DNA of 64,000 nucleotides from Siphonodentalium dalli. Taxonomy: Eukaryota; Mollusca; Scaphopoda; Gadilida; Siphonodentaliidae. A program made the position numbers and the translations under genes. The DNA lies in assembly GCA_032622095.1 (NCBI GenBank), contig CP136069.1, positions 32,582,194 to 32,646,193 on the forward strand, read 5' to 3'. Below, one piece after another: positions 45,301 through 58,290 of the stretch. The notes beneath the pieces were generated by a model. It was not told the origin of the DNA and did no database searches. It saw only the letters and a list, made by a program, of their open reading frames with translations. How positions within the stretch are numbered: position 1 is the first letter of the stretch; every line of letters begins with the position of its first letter.

Positions 45301-46325
45301 TGCACTTGACGCGAACTTGGATGCCACCGTATTTGCGTCAAGTACTAGATCACACTGAGCAATTCTCATGAAAAGGTGTTTATCTTACTCTCAAGTAAAC
45401 TAAATAAATATTTCAAACGTTGAGAAGGTGCGAAATTTCTCACTTATAGAGTAAGTTAATTGTATCAATTCTTTTATCAGCGGAGAATTAGGTTTAAGAG
45501 ATTAATTACCAATTTCCTTACTAGCATGCAAACAGATGGTACATAAACACAAGTGTATAAATGGTATATAAACACAAGATGGTATATAAACACAAGTGTG
45601 ATTAATTAATATATAGTTAAGTCCCGTTGCGAATTAGTGATCTAAGTTCCGACAATTCTTGCCGCACTGCCATAAAATCTGGCGTTGTCGGGTCGCCTTA
45701 CAATGAATTGCCTCCGCTTTTCACAGATCCATAACGTTGTTTGCCAAACCACGGGGAGCACGGATCCATGAACTGAGTCTGAGATCGGTCTCCTTGATGT
45801 GGCATCGAAACATCTGGCGTAACATTTGGCCTATCGGTATGTTTCCCGAATCTTAAATTCGCACCCAGAAGTTCCACACCTCGATTATTAGGGTGCCACG
45901 AGTCGTGAAACAAGAATTCAAGAACGCGCGAACTCCGAGGTATAACAAAGTCGGCAGAATTGTCAATGAAAATGCAGTTCATTTCAGCACACACCGCTGA
46001 GTAGCAAGAGTTGGTATCAAAAATTTGTCTATTTGCACCAGATCTGTTGGGTGTCGGTAGCACAGAGGAAATCCTTATGCCAGCTGCGGGATAAATTTGA
46101 CGAATAATGTTGATAGCGTCTTTAACCTCGTCTGATCCAGTTGTGTAACCCCTCCGACAGGAGTTGATTCCTACGTGTAACGTAACTTTGTGCACATAAC
46201 CATCAACTCGGTTTCGCGTGTCATTAAGCCATCGGCAAGCACCAGCCAGATTCAGACCTCCAATTGAAATTTTCTGAACAAATTCATCTTCCAATGCAAG
46301 TCTGCGAGGGTTGATATAACGCAGC
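42318..46325 (-). mobile_element. LINE-E, copy in unit 1
   Basis: Minus strand: ORF1 esterase (truncated by the duplication junction at 46,325), a 640-bp inter-ORF spacer, ORF2, a 3' UTR of about 290 bp and a tail with (GATA)n on the plus strand at about 42,319-42,334. ORF2 is frameshifted and lacks the post-RT domain, so the element was dead before duplication. Confidence 0.85.
42613..45056 (-). pseudogene. LINE-E ORF2 (unit 1): endonuclease and RT, shared frameshift
   Basis: 752 codons from ATG 45,056. Endonuclease: YTTWNVQG, LVETWH, VSVYIPP, ILGGDLNART, SVVDYI, EYSDHCQL, all key residues present. RT: KAVGPDQIS, NNYRAIALSS, FVDFRKAFDTV, GVRQG. Immediately after RQG the frame slips near 42,917-42,925, and the other frame continues with FKIFIDDIK and LLFADDLVLVSE, ending at 42,613 (LDLVSQ). 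Thumb and zinc-knuckle parts are missing, so an internal 3' deletion is likely. Intact relatives nick DNA and reverse-transcribe. This one cannot. Confidence 0.85.
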
Positions 46326-46328
46326 ATC
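45698..46328 (-). pseudogene. LINE-E ORF1 (unit 1): SGNH esterase cut by duplication junction
   Basis: It keeps the middle and end of the esterase (TLHVGINSC for block III, FHDSWHPN for the Asp/His block), but the N-terminal part with GDSV is lost. The frame instead reads into unit 2 sequence beyond 46,325 (FDRRMLRYINPRR). It lacks the catalytic Ser. Compare the fuller copy at 50,269. Confidence 0.85.
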
Positions 46329-49300
46329 CTTCGATCGAATGCAACCAGGGAGCTCACAAAGTAATATTGACCCATAAACTATTTACTTTTGTGCGTGTAT
46401 GACAAGTGTTTCCTCTTACTAAAAACGTGTGGATTAACTTAGTGATACGAAACAAAACAAAGGCCAACGCCATCGACCGCAACAACTTCAGTGTAGACCA
46501 TTATAAACCACACCACCTCTACAATACAGACAAACTAGTTATCAAGGATAGTATATCAACTGAACCAATGCACACAATTTATCATAACTAGAGTAGTCTT
46601 TCAACCTACATCCATCTTCCTTGTCGATATTTTGAGACACTTCTTTCCAAATTATGTAATTTTGGGGTTCGAACGAGCCATGTACGCTTAAAATTCAGAA
46701 AAAAAAGAATGTGGCTTCTGTTTCCAGGGCGGGTTCGTACGAATCCGTATAATCGTTGCTGACAGTGCCCATGCATATTAGTAATTCGAAACAAAATTAG
46801 GAAAGGTTTTTTGTTCTTTAATCAGGATGCATGGTGAAATATAATTACAATGGCCATAACAATGGAAGGACTGTATAATTGAGCTTTTATAGATAGATAG
46901 ATTTATTCAGCAAAAGACGCCCCATTATAGGGACAGGTTGCCATGTATAATAATATTAACAGTGTATCATGTGACATCATACACTATATTGACATTACAT
47001 ACATTGAATAATAGTGATAATAGCATAATATATGTATATATATATTCATTAATTGCGTATATTCTTATCTGTAGAGTGAGTTATGTTCCATGATTCAACA
47101 CATGTAATTTGTCTATTTTACTGTGATCTGGCCTCGAATAACCGCTTGACTACGTTGCAGATTTGGGAGCATATTTGAGCTGAGTCATTGGCTAACCAGA
47201 TCCAAGGGATTATCTTCAAGGAAAAACTGAGGGTGAACTTTTGGATTCCTCGTTCTGAAAATCAAGCATTTCGTCTTCTCCGTGTTTATTGACAGGGCAT
47301 TTTGTCGCGTGAAGGACTGGAGTTTGTCTAGACATCGCTGAAGTCCTTCTGGACTCTCAGAGACCAAAACTAAGTCATCTGCGAAGAGCAAATGATTGAG
47401 CGCGCTAGATCCAATACGTAACGGTTCACATTTATCATCGAAAATGTCCTTAATGTCATCGATGAATATTTTAAATAGTAAGGGCGATAATAATATCCTT
47501 GGCGTACCCCAATTGTGGAGAGATGTGAAGGACCGATACCTTTACTTGTATTTGTGCTATAAAGGCTTGACTGGTATAGTGATTTTAATATTTCCAATGA
47601 AAATCCTGAAATGCCAGCTGTTTCCATTTTTCTAAAAAGAATTTGTCGATTAACAGTATCAAAAGCTTTCCTAAAATCGACAAATGTTGCATAGACAGGT
47701 TTCTTAGAGGATTTATATTTCTGTATTGACGCATGTAGGACAAAGGCGCTGTCGACTGTACTTTTGCCAGTACTAAAGCCGAATTGGTTTTCGCTGATTA
47801 TGTTGTTAGCATCGATAAATGTAGCTAATCTGTGATTAATAATTTTATTGAATAGTTTCCCTACTGACGAGCTCAATGCTATTGCACGATAATTATTGGG
47901 ATCGTCTTTTGCTCCCTTTTTATGTATTAAACTGAGAACAGACTGACTCCATTCAGGTGGGTAATATCCTGATTGTAAAATGTTGTTGAACGTTTGAACA
48001 AATTCGGCAGTCATTAGAGGTACTGCACATTTGAGAAATTCATTCGAAATCTGATCCGGACCAACTGCCTTTCTTGTTTTAAGCTCACTCGCGGCGGACA
48101 GAATTTCATCCGCAGTGATTGGACCATTATTGAGAGATATGTCTGGTGTTTTAGATCGACATATTGGTGGACCACTTCCTGAAGAATTAGGCTCAGTAGG
48201 GCAGTACAGATTTTTGAAAAAGTCAGTAGCTGTGTCAGCATCCAGATCATCCGAGGGTTTATTGTTTTTATTTCTTAAGTCATCTATAATTCGCCAATAT
48301 TGTTGAGGGTCAGCTGTTTCTAATTCGTCCAAACTATTATGGAGTTCCGCGTAGAATTTTCTTCTTTTACGTTTCAATTCCTTCTTATATGATTTTTTAA
48401 TTATGAAAAATTTGGTTCTTATGTTTGTATCAAAGGGATTATTTCTAATTTCTCTCGCAATACTGTCGAAACTCTTTTTCAAGTCTTTACACCTGTTATC
48501 AAACCATTTTCTTTTGCGTACATTTCTGTTCTTCACTGTAACCTTGGAGCAGGCGTGCCTGTTTATTTTGTTCATAATACACATTATATCATCTAACGCT
48601 TCGGTTACTCCCTGTTTGTCCTCAGAGTATGCGCGTAATCGATACTGAGTCAATTCGTGCTTCACGGAAGGTAAATTAATTAAATGGCATGATTTGTGTT
48701 TACTTAAGCTATTCCATTTTAGTTTAATTTTTTGTTTTTCATAAGTAAATTTTGTAGTTACAGCTTTGTGACTTGGAGTTGAACAGGGATACACAAAGTG
48801 AAGAGCTAGTTGGCAATGGTCTGAATACTCCGAAGGTAGTTTAACACAGAAATAATCTACTGTATGCATAAATCTATCCGTTAATATTATGTAATCGACC
48901 ACGCTTGTACCATTATACTGATAACTCGTGAAGTGGCCTATCCTATCCCCAGCTGATCTGCCATTAGCTATTCTAATACCTGTACTCTGGCATAATTGTA
49001 AAAGTTGCCTGCCAAATGCGTTGACGGCACTGTCCATATTAAGTCTGGGTTTGTCTGTATCTAATAAATAATCATCAGGTAGATTAATATGATTATCACT
49101 GTCCATTGCAACGTAGTCCGGTAGTTCTCCTGTACGTGCGTTCAAATCCCCACCGAGAATAATTAGTTCATTCGAATTATATTTCGAAAGGGCGTTCCCT
49201 ATAATTGAGAACGCATTTTCATCTTTATGATTCGATTTCCAAAATGAAGAGTTGCTAGGCGGTATATAAACAGATACAAAAACAATATCAGAAGACAAAT

Positions 49301-50895
49301 TGAGCAATTTTCCTGAAAATTCAGCACACACTGCGTAGTCATTTATTTTGTTACTTGCTCGAAAAAACTTGTTATACTTCGAACGGTAGTAAAAAGCTAT
49401 ACCGCCTTTTTTCTTCGTACCACCTGTTCGGAACAAGTGTATGCATTCGTAATCAGGTATTTTGATATCAGATATCTCTTGGTGCCACGTTTCCACTAAG
49501 GTTATGAAATCATAATCTATTAATTGACTTAAAAATTCAGGGTCCGTTAGCTTCTGACAGACTCCTTGCACATTCCATGTTGTATATCTCATAGTGAGTT
49601 GAGTTTCATTGTTCTCATTGTATGTCATTTATATGCATTCAATGAATGGCTATATGGAGCTAGGTGTCTTGGTAGAGGTTTATTTATTTGTTCATTTATA
49701 TATTGAGCTAGGTGTCTTGGTATAGGTTTATTTATTTGTTTATTTATTTAATTTTCAGGTATGAAGAGCGTTTCCATTAAATACAGTGTTAACATACGAA
49801 GAGCTTCCCATCGATTGCGTGGTTGAGCTCTCATTTCAACACATTTCATGTAATGTGCAATTGTTAGTGAGTTGCACTTGACGCGAACTTGGATGCCACC
49901 GTATTTGCGTCAAGTACTAGATCACACTGAGCAATTCTCATGAAAAGGTGTTTATCTTACTCTCAAGTAAACTAAATAAATATTTCAAACGTTGAGAAGG
50001 TGCGAAATTTCTCACTTATAGAGTAAGTTAATTGATCAATTCTTTTATCAGCGGAGAATTAGGTTTAAGAGATTAATTACAAATTTCCTTACTAGCATGC
50101 AAACAGATTATACATAAACACAAGTGTATAAATGGTATATAAACACAAGATGGTATATAAACACAAGTGTGATTAATTAATATATAGTTAAGTCCCGTTG
50201 CGAATTAGTGATCTAAGTTCCGACAATTCTTGCCGCACTGCCATAAAATCTGGCGTTGTCGGGTCGCCTTACAATGAATTGCCTCCGCTTTTCACAGATC
50301 CATAACGTTGTTTGCCAAACCACGGGGAGCACGGATCCATGAACTGAGTCTGAGATCGGTCTCCTTGATGTGGCATCGAAACATCTGGCGTAACATTTGG
50401 CCTATCGGTATGTTTCCCGAATCTTAAATTCGCACCCAGAAGTTCCACACCTCGATTATTAGGGTGCCACGAGTCGTGAAACAAGAATTCAAGAACGCGC
50501 GAACTCCGAGGTATAACAAAGTCGGCAGAATTGTCAATGAAAATGCAGTTCATTTCAGCACACACCGCTGAGTAGCAAGAGTTGGTATCAAAAATTTGTC
50601 TATTTGCACCAGATCTGTTGGGTGTCGGTAGCACAGAGGAAATCCTTATGCCAGCTGCGGGATAAATTTGACGAATAATGTTGATAGCGTCTTTAACCTC
50701 GTCTGATCCAGTTGTGTAACCCCTCCGACAGGAGTTGATTCCTACGTGTAACGTAACTTTGTGCACATAACCATCAACTCGGTTTCGCGTGTCATTAAGC
50801 CATCGGCAAGCACCAGCCAGATTCAGACCTCCAATTGAAATTTTCTGAACAAATTCATCTTCCAATGCAAGTCTGCGAGGGTTGATATAACGCAG
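46326..50895. repeat. Tandem duplication, unit 2 (1,979 bp shorter)
   Basis: Matches unit 1 except that 40,068-42,045 is missing. The join at 46,615 (ACATCCAT|CTTCC) has about 2 bp of microhomology. Differences from unit 1 include one extra TA at about 47,040, Thr to Lys and Ile to Arg changes in ORF2, and small indels near 50,035. After 50,895 the original right flank continues. Confidence 0.9.
47185..49628 (-). pseudogene. LINE-E ORF2 (unit 2): endonuclease and RT, same frameshift
   Basis: 752-codon first frame from ATG 49,628 plus a 68-codon second frame with LLFADDLVLVSE. Apart from two residues it is identical to the unit 1 ORF2, including the slip after GVRQG and the early end at LDLVSQ. 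Sharing the same lesion shows that both derive from one dead element by DNA duplication rather than by two retrotransposition events. Confidence 0.85.
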
Positions 50896-51180
50896 CACCG
50901 AATCGCCGACTATCAGGTGAATTTTTTTAGAGTCATATTCATTGCTTCTGCGCCATCGTGGTTTAGAACTGCCGGGTTTGTCCTGATCTGTTTCTGGTTG
51001 TTTAGACACTGGTGTTTCCGATTGTGAGAAGGCGGTGTCAGACAATACATCATATTTGTTTGATGTTTTTATCGCCGGTATTTCAATTTTATCCCGTTTC
51101 TGCAAGAAACGGGATAAAATATGAATATCCCCGAAAAGTCCATAAATTGAATATTTAAGCAAATTTACAACATTCACCAA
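50269..51180 (-). pseudogene. LINE-E ORF1 (unit 2): SGNH-fold esterase
   Basis: 303 codons. An N-terminal low-complexity region (about 1-85, Ser/Lys/Asp-rich) precedes the SGNH domain: IVGDSVLRYI (catalytic Ser block), GGLNLAG (block II Gly), LHVGINS (block III Gly and Asn), FHDSWHPN (Asp/His pair). All four SGNH positions are present, so this domain looks intact. Esterase ORF1 proteins are known in L2/CR1-group LINEs. The first 25 or so residues come from sequence beyond a 16-bp-arm hairpin and are probably not original. As ORF2 is dead the unit is scored as a pseudogene, though the domain could fold. Confidence 0.75.
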
Positions 51181-51539
51181 TTTCCCTTATCTTTAAAATG
51201 GCCAACATTTTCAATAGTTCCTGACACGAAATTAGTTGAACATTACAGACCCAAAAACACATTGGAATTGTTACATTTTCAGATTTTTATAACAGTAGTT
51301 TTAGAGCGAAATTTGTTGGACCTTTAGATATGTCTTTCTAGTTTCCGCAATTTCTATGTGTTTATAATTTCCCAAAACGGGGAGGGGTGTTAGATGTTGT
51401 TTGGCAATTGAGTTTGGCTACATCCGGTCAGTGGCAAATTTCAAACAGACCTCTTCTATCGGCGTCCCCTGTCGCGCCTTAATGGTGGATATGTACAATA
51501 TCAGAATGCATCATCAAATACAGGACCATGCCCCCTTTT

Positions 51540-53450
51540 CTTAATTCAAATTATCGCCTTCAAAAGTTGACGTGTAGCAAGAATATGACACAGGAAGACT
51601 TTCGTATACCACTATCAGACTATGGACATATTTTAATTCATACACACAGCTCGATATACATAATATGTTATCGGGGTGGGTAATTTTTTTTTTTGGGAGA
51701 CATGTAGGAGCGTGTCGAAGCTGATAGTGACCCTCCCTACGAAGCATGATCGTAAATGCCGTGTACCCTACATTCATCAAAATTGTCAGTTCGAAATATA
51801 TAGCAACACCGGTTGGAGAATGTAGAGCAAAAATAGAGTTTGATTTTGCAATCCTTTTTAATTGTTTGTGACATAAATCTGTTATGTTAGTCCAATGGCT
51901 TCTACATACATGTGCATGTTGACATTTGACAAATATTATTATTTTTGGCGAATTGCGGCATTTTTTATAACTATGCAGTATATACTTGTAAGAAGTACCA
52001 CATGCACATTCGCGGCACGTAGATACAATCGGTAACCCTTCCAATGAGTACGTGTGCCCTCGTGATAGTATCACTATATGAATATTAAAATGAGCTCCAT
52101 GATTTCCAGTTACTAGTTCTGAGTTCTAAAACAAACACTAGTCGGTGCTAAATCGTCTCTGTATGCACAACCTTAACAGCTATGGGCAATCCCTGTCGAT
52201 TATTCTGGTTCCACCACTAGTCCATATAAAAATCACAAACTAGGTCAGGTATTCCCGTCCAGCTGTTCATTGGGCGTAAGTCGAGGTCGGTGTCAAAATT
52301 GTGAGAATTGTTTTATTTATATTGCTTAATCGCCTCTATATTCCTTGTCGAAATGTTCAAATACTCATAAATAAGTGTCACATATCGCACAGAAAATTGC
52401 TTCTTGAAGCAAAATGTCACAAGTAAGGCTGTCCAAAATGGCACTTTGTCCAGTATATCAGGCTAAAATCACAAAGGAACAAGAGTATGTAGTTGTGTCA
52501 TTGCATTGAATTAGGATTATGTATTGTGTTGAGGTCATGTTGGTTTTGGGGACCTTAGGTCCCTCTCTCACAAATGACCAATTATTAAAGGGACGTTGAC
52601 ATGTTTCAAAACCCAAAAATAACCCCCACCTCAATAATATTAAAACACGATTATGTATTATTGGGCTGAAGTAAATTTGTTTTTTGATGGACATTTGTTT
52701 CAAAATTTTGATCCCAAATACGACTTACGCCCAATTTGTGAACAGTCGGACGGGCATTACCTGACCTAATGGGTGATTTTTATATGGACCAGTAGTCGAA
52801 CCAGAATAATCGGCAGAGATTGCCCATAGCTGTTAATGTTGTGCATACAGAGGCGATTTAGCAACGATTATATTTTGTGATAGAACTGAGAACTAGTAAC
52901 TGGATTTCATGGATCTTATTTAAATATTGAGGTAGTGATATTAACACGAGGGCACATGTACTCATTGGAAGGGTTACCGATTGTATCTACGTGCCGCGAA
53001 TGTGCATGCGGTACTGCTTACACGTATATACTGCATGGTTATCATAAATGCCACATATTGCGAAAAATAATATTTTTCAAATGTCAACATCCATATGTGT
53101 GTAGAAGCCATTGGAAAAAAATTTCCAACCGATGTTGCTACATATTTCCAACTGTCAACTTCGACGAACGTAGTATGCACGCCATCTACGATCATGCTGC
53201 GTAGCCAGTGTCACCATCAGCTTGGTGATCATCCCATGTCATCACGCTCCTACATGTGCATGTCTCCTAAAACAAAAATTTACCAACCCCTATAATACAT
53301 AATCCTGTATTAATATTATTGGGGTGGGACAATTGTTTTTGTTTTGGGACATGGCAACGTCCCTTTACGCATTGGTCGTTTGTAAGAGAGGGATCAAAGT
53401 CCCAAAAACCCAATACGTACATGTAATCCTAAATCAATGACACGACTATT
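51540..53450. repeat. Foldback structure with alpha repeats
   Basis: 51,650-52,290 and 52,715-53,290 are inverted copies: both carry an alpha unit (GGACCAGTAGTCGAACCAGA, inverted in the left arm) and then a block reading SLEGLPIVSTCRECACGT in one frame on opposite strands. A third pair, 52,500-52,660 and 53,290-53,440, is also inverted (GGATTATGTATTG, GGTCCCTCTCTCACAAATGA and their complements). Arms are diverged. The ORFs at 51,541-52,074 (minus) and 52,935-53,204 (plus) are arm copies of each other, without a recognised domain. Confidence 0.7.
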
Positions 53451-53737
53451 GTACTATCCAGATTTGACAGCGTAATAACCCCAATTGAAAACATTGACAC
53501 AACGTTTCAATGTGACGTGCCTCTTTGACGTAAACAATGGAAAAGAATCCGCGGGTAATGTAGAGTTTGCAGAATGACATAAAATATGTGGCATTATTTT
53601 AGGAACTATATGGGTGCCCTTGCAATGCTGGGCGTGAGCTTAGATATTGTCGGCGTTTGGAGCAAAGATTTGGAGACAAGCAAGAACCCCCGAAATTAGC
53701 AACACAAAATAACGGGTCCGTGGAGTTAGCGTAACAT
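53451..53737. other. No gene recognised
   Basis: About 290 bp of unremarkable sequence between the foldback and the large inverted repeat. Confidence 0.5.
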
Positions 53738-55356
53738 TAATAGTCTAGGCTGTGCTGGGGGTGATCGTCGCACATCGGGGAATTTATGCGACCATCATTT
53801 TCTTATGGGAAAATTACTCTAGTTTTCGAATTCAGAGGGCGCCGAGCCGAGATAGGTGGCAAAATATAACTTTTCACTATGTTTCATAGGGTACCCTACC
53901 TAAAAAATTACATATTTTCAAAGGTTAAGGCATTAGCCAACTGGTTAACAGGGCAGCAACATCGGAAAGATTGTAAACATATTTGCAAAATATGGAACGA
54001 ATATAGACACTTAATCAGATTCAACATCGTTTTTCTGCTTTCGTTCTGATTTCGTGACGTCATGGTAAAATATGTAGCGTGACGCGTCAAACATTCATGG
54101 CGATTCAGACAAAGTGTTGTGCGTCAACTCTGTGCAAAGATAGCATATCTGTCGAATTCTTCCAAGTTATATATTTTTGGAAATGGAAGGGTACCCCCTA
54201 TATAATGATGTTCATACTTACATTATATCTTTCCAAGTATTGACATAATAGACAAAAACTTAACCCTCCCCCCAATTTCACAAATAACCACATATGTGTG
54301 TCCACGCAGTTTGTGTCCACCAAATAGAATCGTACGGCGCCACTGATAATGTAAAACATCGTTCAAATCCTAGATCAGGAAGGTAATATAAAATCCAAGA
54401 TGGCGTCCAAGATGGCCGCCAATTTTTATATTGACACTCTATACACCAGATGTATGGTAACCGGACTAGATCATCAACTCTGTGCAAATATAGCATATCT
54501 GTCGAATTCTTCCAAGATAAATATTTTTGCAAATAGAAGGGTATTGCCTACAAAATGATGTTCCTATCTTTATTATATATCTCCAAATGGTAAACTAACC
54601 GAGAAAAGCTTAACCCTCACCCCAATTTCACAAATAGCCACTTAAATGCACCCATTCAGGTTGTTTCCAATAAAACTTCGACAATGCACATTTTGTAGTG
54701 TCATATAGGGCAGAACCATCCGGGGACATGGAGAGTGTAAGATTCCGTTCAAATCCTAGATTATGAAGGTAATAAAATCCAAGATGGCGTCCAAGATGGC
54801 TGCCAAGTTTAATATCGGCACTCTGTGCACACTGAGTGTGCACACCGATTGTAACTGATCTTTATTTCATAGAGGCTGTATTGTAATATGTATAAGTCAA
54901 CTGGTTACGTAAAACCAATGATGGAGACCAAAATGGCCGCCATAAAACTAAAAAATGTTCCGATAAAATTACCTGCTTCCGAGTTGCAATGTTATGTCAT
55001 CTGCATGTTATGAGTTTTGTAGCTTATTCGTTCGTGCATATATGTCTCTTGATAATGTGATCAGAATCCAATAAAACTGTTGGATTGAGAAATTAAATGC
55101 TCATTTTATTTCTCAAAATCGACATGCAATGCCAAATTGCCACAATGGGATAGTGTTTCAACCTGACATCCATTTTGTGGTATACAAGTCAACGTTCTGC
55201 TTGGTGGTGAAACTGCTGACTTTTATTTTAGTACAATACGAATTGAAGCTACAATGCCGACTAAATATACATATTCAATCCTCAATAACCAATGTAGGTG
55301 TCCACGGTAATGACTCATTAGACCCGCTTACACAAACCGTCAAGCAATAACAACCA
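53738..55356. repeat. Left arm of large inverted repeat
   Basis: Begins TAGTCTAGGCTGTGCTGGGG and matches the reverse complement of 58,291-59,632. Strong similarity runs to about 54,478, weaker but clear blocks to about 55,356 (e.g. CATTAGACCCGC, GACATCCATTTTGTGG). It contains an extra tandem copy of about 360 bp (54,123-54,478 and 54,479-54,840, both from AACTCTGTGCAAA to GATGGC(C/T)GCC) that is absent from the right arm. No coding frame is maintained. Confidence 0.85.
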
Positions 55357-58290
55357 ATTTAGAATCCTGATAAGTGCGGGTATGCAATGAATGGACAATT
55401 TACTTTATATATCTCATCAATGTTGTCAATGCGTACTGGGGTAATTGATTTTCACGTTCATTGGAGTGATGTTCTATTGATATAACCGAAACAAATCTCA
55501 AACAAATCTGACAAAATACGTATCTGTGTCGTTATATTCTCGCTATGGTCACATCAGACGTGGATTTATGCATATTTACTTAAGCAGTTCATTTGAGTAT
55601 TTGCTTATCGGTACTTAATTCTATGCCGCTTGATATGCGTGGTTGCTGGTGTATTAATTATTTTATTGAATACACATTGACGACCAATAGTATAATTGTT
55701 GTCCTGCTAATGTACTATAGATCTTGTATGTCTGAATAGTGGCTGATGCCTTCGGCGAGTTATATATATGCATTCGCTTCCATATTATTTTATTTCTTCC
55801 CGGCTGTCCAGAATTCGCGTTGCTATCACAATATATTTAAACACATTATATGCATTCAATATTTAACTTTATACAAGGCATTGGTCATTTTAAATAATAT
55901 CAAGTTACTTGGAGCTTACCCCAAGAATGTTGCACAGAACCAACTTTCAGGTTTGGTTGGAACAGGTAGAATATTATCAAAGCTGACCCCTCATTTGTAA
56001 ATAATAATGCTTTAAATGATAACGGTAAGTGTGAGTCCGTGGTATTGATTGTGCTAAGTCCCATGAAATTTGGATCCATGAAAGTTGGTCTCACACTGTA
56101 GGTATCACACGACTCTCCGCCACACGTACCCAACTATGATAATCACGTATAGTACTCGAATGGGATAAAACTATATCATCCAATTTATATATCAGTATGG
56201 AGCAATCTCGGCAATTAACCAAAGATGAAAAGTACAAGGATTAGAAAGCCACACAGTTAGAAGACGTGCTCAAAATGTCATATACTCAGTTGCTCAGCAT
56301 TAGAATGATGCTTGTCATGCTAAATGTGTCCCTTTCACTGATGCTGATCCATATCAACCAACGGGATGACAACTCGTTGGTCACATGTTACCAGCCATAG
56401 CCGCGGAATTAGTTTTTAATCAAAATAGAGTATAACCGCTACAGGTAGGACATTCTCAAGAAATATAGTAGCCGTGGAGTACTTTTAACACAAACAATAA
56501 TTAGCAGCTCCTTTGCACGATCGCCATTTTCTGCAATGGAACAACCTACGTATCTGATATATGTCAAATATTCATGATTGTGGTAATTGTCCCCAGGATA
56601 CATTTTACGATATGCGTTATATGTATCTGACCGAAAGCATATATGCAAGCATGCGATTATCACAAATATCAGATAATGTACATAGGTGTGGTAGTTATTG
56701 CGTGCATTCATCTAAGTAGACGTCCCAGAAAACAATTGATTTAAATCCTTATTTTAGCTTAATATTGAGGAATTTGAAGCCGTAATGGGTCGGTATATTT
56801 TGAGTAAGTTTACCTTGTGAGCACCATACAATCAAACCAGGTTCCATCATTGCATGTGGCGACGGTCCTATATTCGACAATGACACACGTTCCTGCTTGA
56901 ATGTTGGATTGAATGTATGATATATATAGACAATCGCAGTCGGACATTTGATGGCTGTTGGACCTATTTGCTCATAATATGGATTCGTCTGCGACATGGG
57001 GCAAGGCATATAGTAAACTTACACATAGTATCCCACACATATGAAACTTCGAAAGTAGCAACACCCTTTGCATATTAAATTAGTATTCTCTCTACTTTCT
57101 TATGTGTACACCTGGTAGGAATTTAGATCGAGATACTTCATGCTTTGAGTTATGGTAATGTACGTGTAAAATTGCACACAAATAATGCAAACATATTTGA
57201 CCTTTGAAAACCAGTTAAGTGTTACATTTAATAAATGGATCTAGTCTCGACTAAGGTTATGCGATTGAAGTTAATTTGTCTTCAAAATTGTCGATTCTAA
57301 CTCGCCACCTTATTAAATCGAAAAAAGAAATATTTCTTATAATTTGAATTTAGTCCCAATAATAATAAAATTCGTCCATTTTTCTATTATATATACCCAT
57401 GCCATTCAGTGCCATTTATGAATTACTTATGATAAACAGAACTTGTTGGGAACAATCACGTATCCAGCTGAAGAGTAATTGGATTGCATCATATGGTTGG
57501 TCAGGTCAATTTAATCCAACAATACTGTCACAGTGAATTAACTATTGCAACTTCTCGGCGTATCGTACTTGGCAGAAATGCCCGCGCACATGTGCCAACC
57601 AACTTTTTTATAGTGTTCCCCGAGTTGACAGCTAATGATCAAATTAGGTTCACATAAGTCCAGAACATCAACTTAATCGTGTCACCGGCTGTGTAGATCC
57701 GATAGATGTATGTTACTCGTTGCTGATAAGTACCAGCATGATGAAGTCATGTTATCGGTGGTTAAATGTCTAACAAAATTGTATACGAGTGGATAGGCCT
57801 TATCCAATATAAAATATGGCAGAAACGTATTATTTCTTCGTCTCTTGACGAAATGGATGATCATCATAACAACACGCTCAATAGATGTATTAATATATTG
57901 CGACAGCGATGTGAAACCTGAACTGCAGGTGTGAAATAAAATAATATGGAAGTGAGGGCATAAACCTGTGAATTAACTCGTCAACCACCCATGACTATAG
58001 TACGTTGGTGGGAAATTGATTTAAACTATCGGTTGCAACTGCGAATAGTTCATAAAATGAGTATTTGCAACGAACATGTAACCGTTTATTGTTATCTAAA
58101 TCTTCAGAGTTGAGAAGTACTAAACAAATACGAATTAGAACTGCTTATGTAAACACCCATTTCCGTGCGGGGTGGCATCCCGAGGAAACGTAGAAACCAA
58201 CTACCATGGTAAGCAGTTGACGACATAAGCGGGGTAATGTGAACACAGTTGGCCAACATTTTCGTATAAACAAAATATCCGCAATTATTG
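55357..58290. other. Spacer of the large inverted repeat; no gene recognised
   Basis: 2.9 kb with only short ORFs (longest about 90 codons) and no motif that I recognise on either strand. If the inverted repeat is a transposon, this is where a transposase would be expected; none is visible, so the copy would be non-autonomous. Confidence 0.5.

Larger units (their letters stand above)
39777..46325. repeat. Tandem duplication, unit 1 (6,549 bp)
   Basis: Sequence from CTTCGATCGAATGCAACCAG (about 39,777) recurs at 46,326. 39,777-40,067 matches 46,326-46,615, and 42,046-46,325 matches 46,616-50,895 with only scattered differences. Unit 1 ends inside LINE-E ORF1, where it runs directly into unit 2. 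The junction shows only 1-2 bp of microhomology. Confidence 0.9.
46890..51180 (-). mobile_element. LINE-E, copy in unit 2 (with fuller ORF1)
   Basis: Same content as the unit 1 copy, but the 5' part beyond the duplication junction (50,896-51,180) is present, giving a longer ORF1. The same ORF2 frameshift and 3' deletion are present. The 5' limit is uncertain and may be at the hairpin at 51,086-51,120. Confidence 0.82.

Noticed and set aside
50269-51180. Host GDSL esterase gene
   Set aside because: Sits directly upstream of LINE ORF2 in the same orientation and is duplicated with it; esterase ORF1 is known in such LINEs.
51541-53204. Cys-rich ORFs as a paired gene family
   Set aside because: They are mirrored arms of a foldback, with frames diverging; kept only as a finding about a possible captured fragment.
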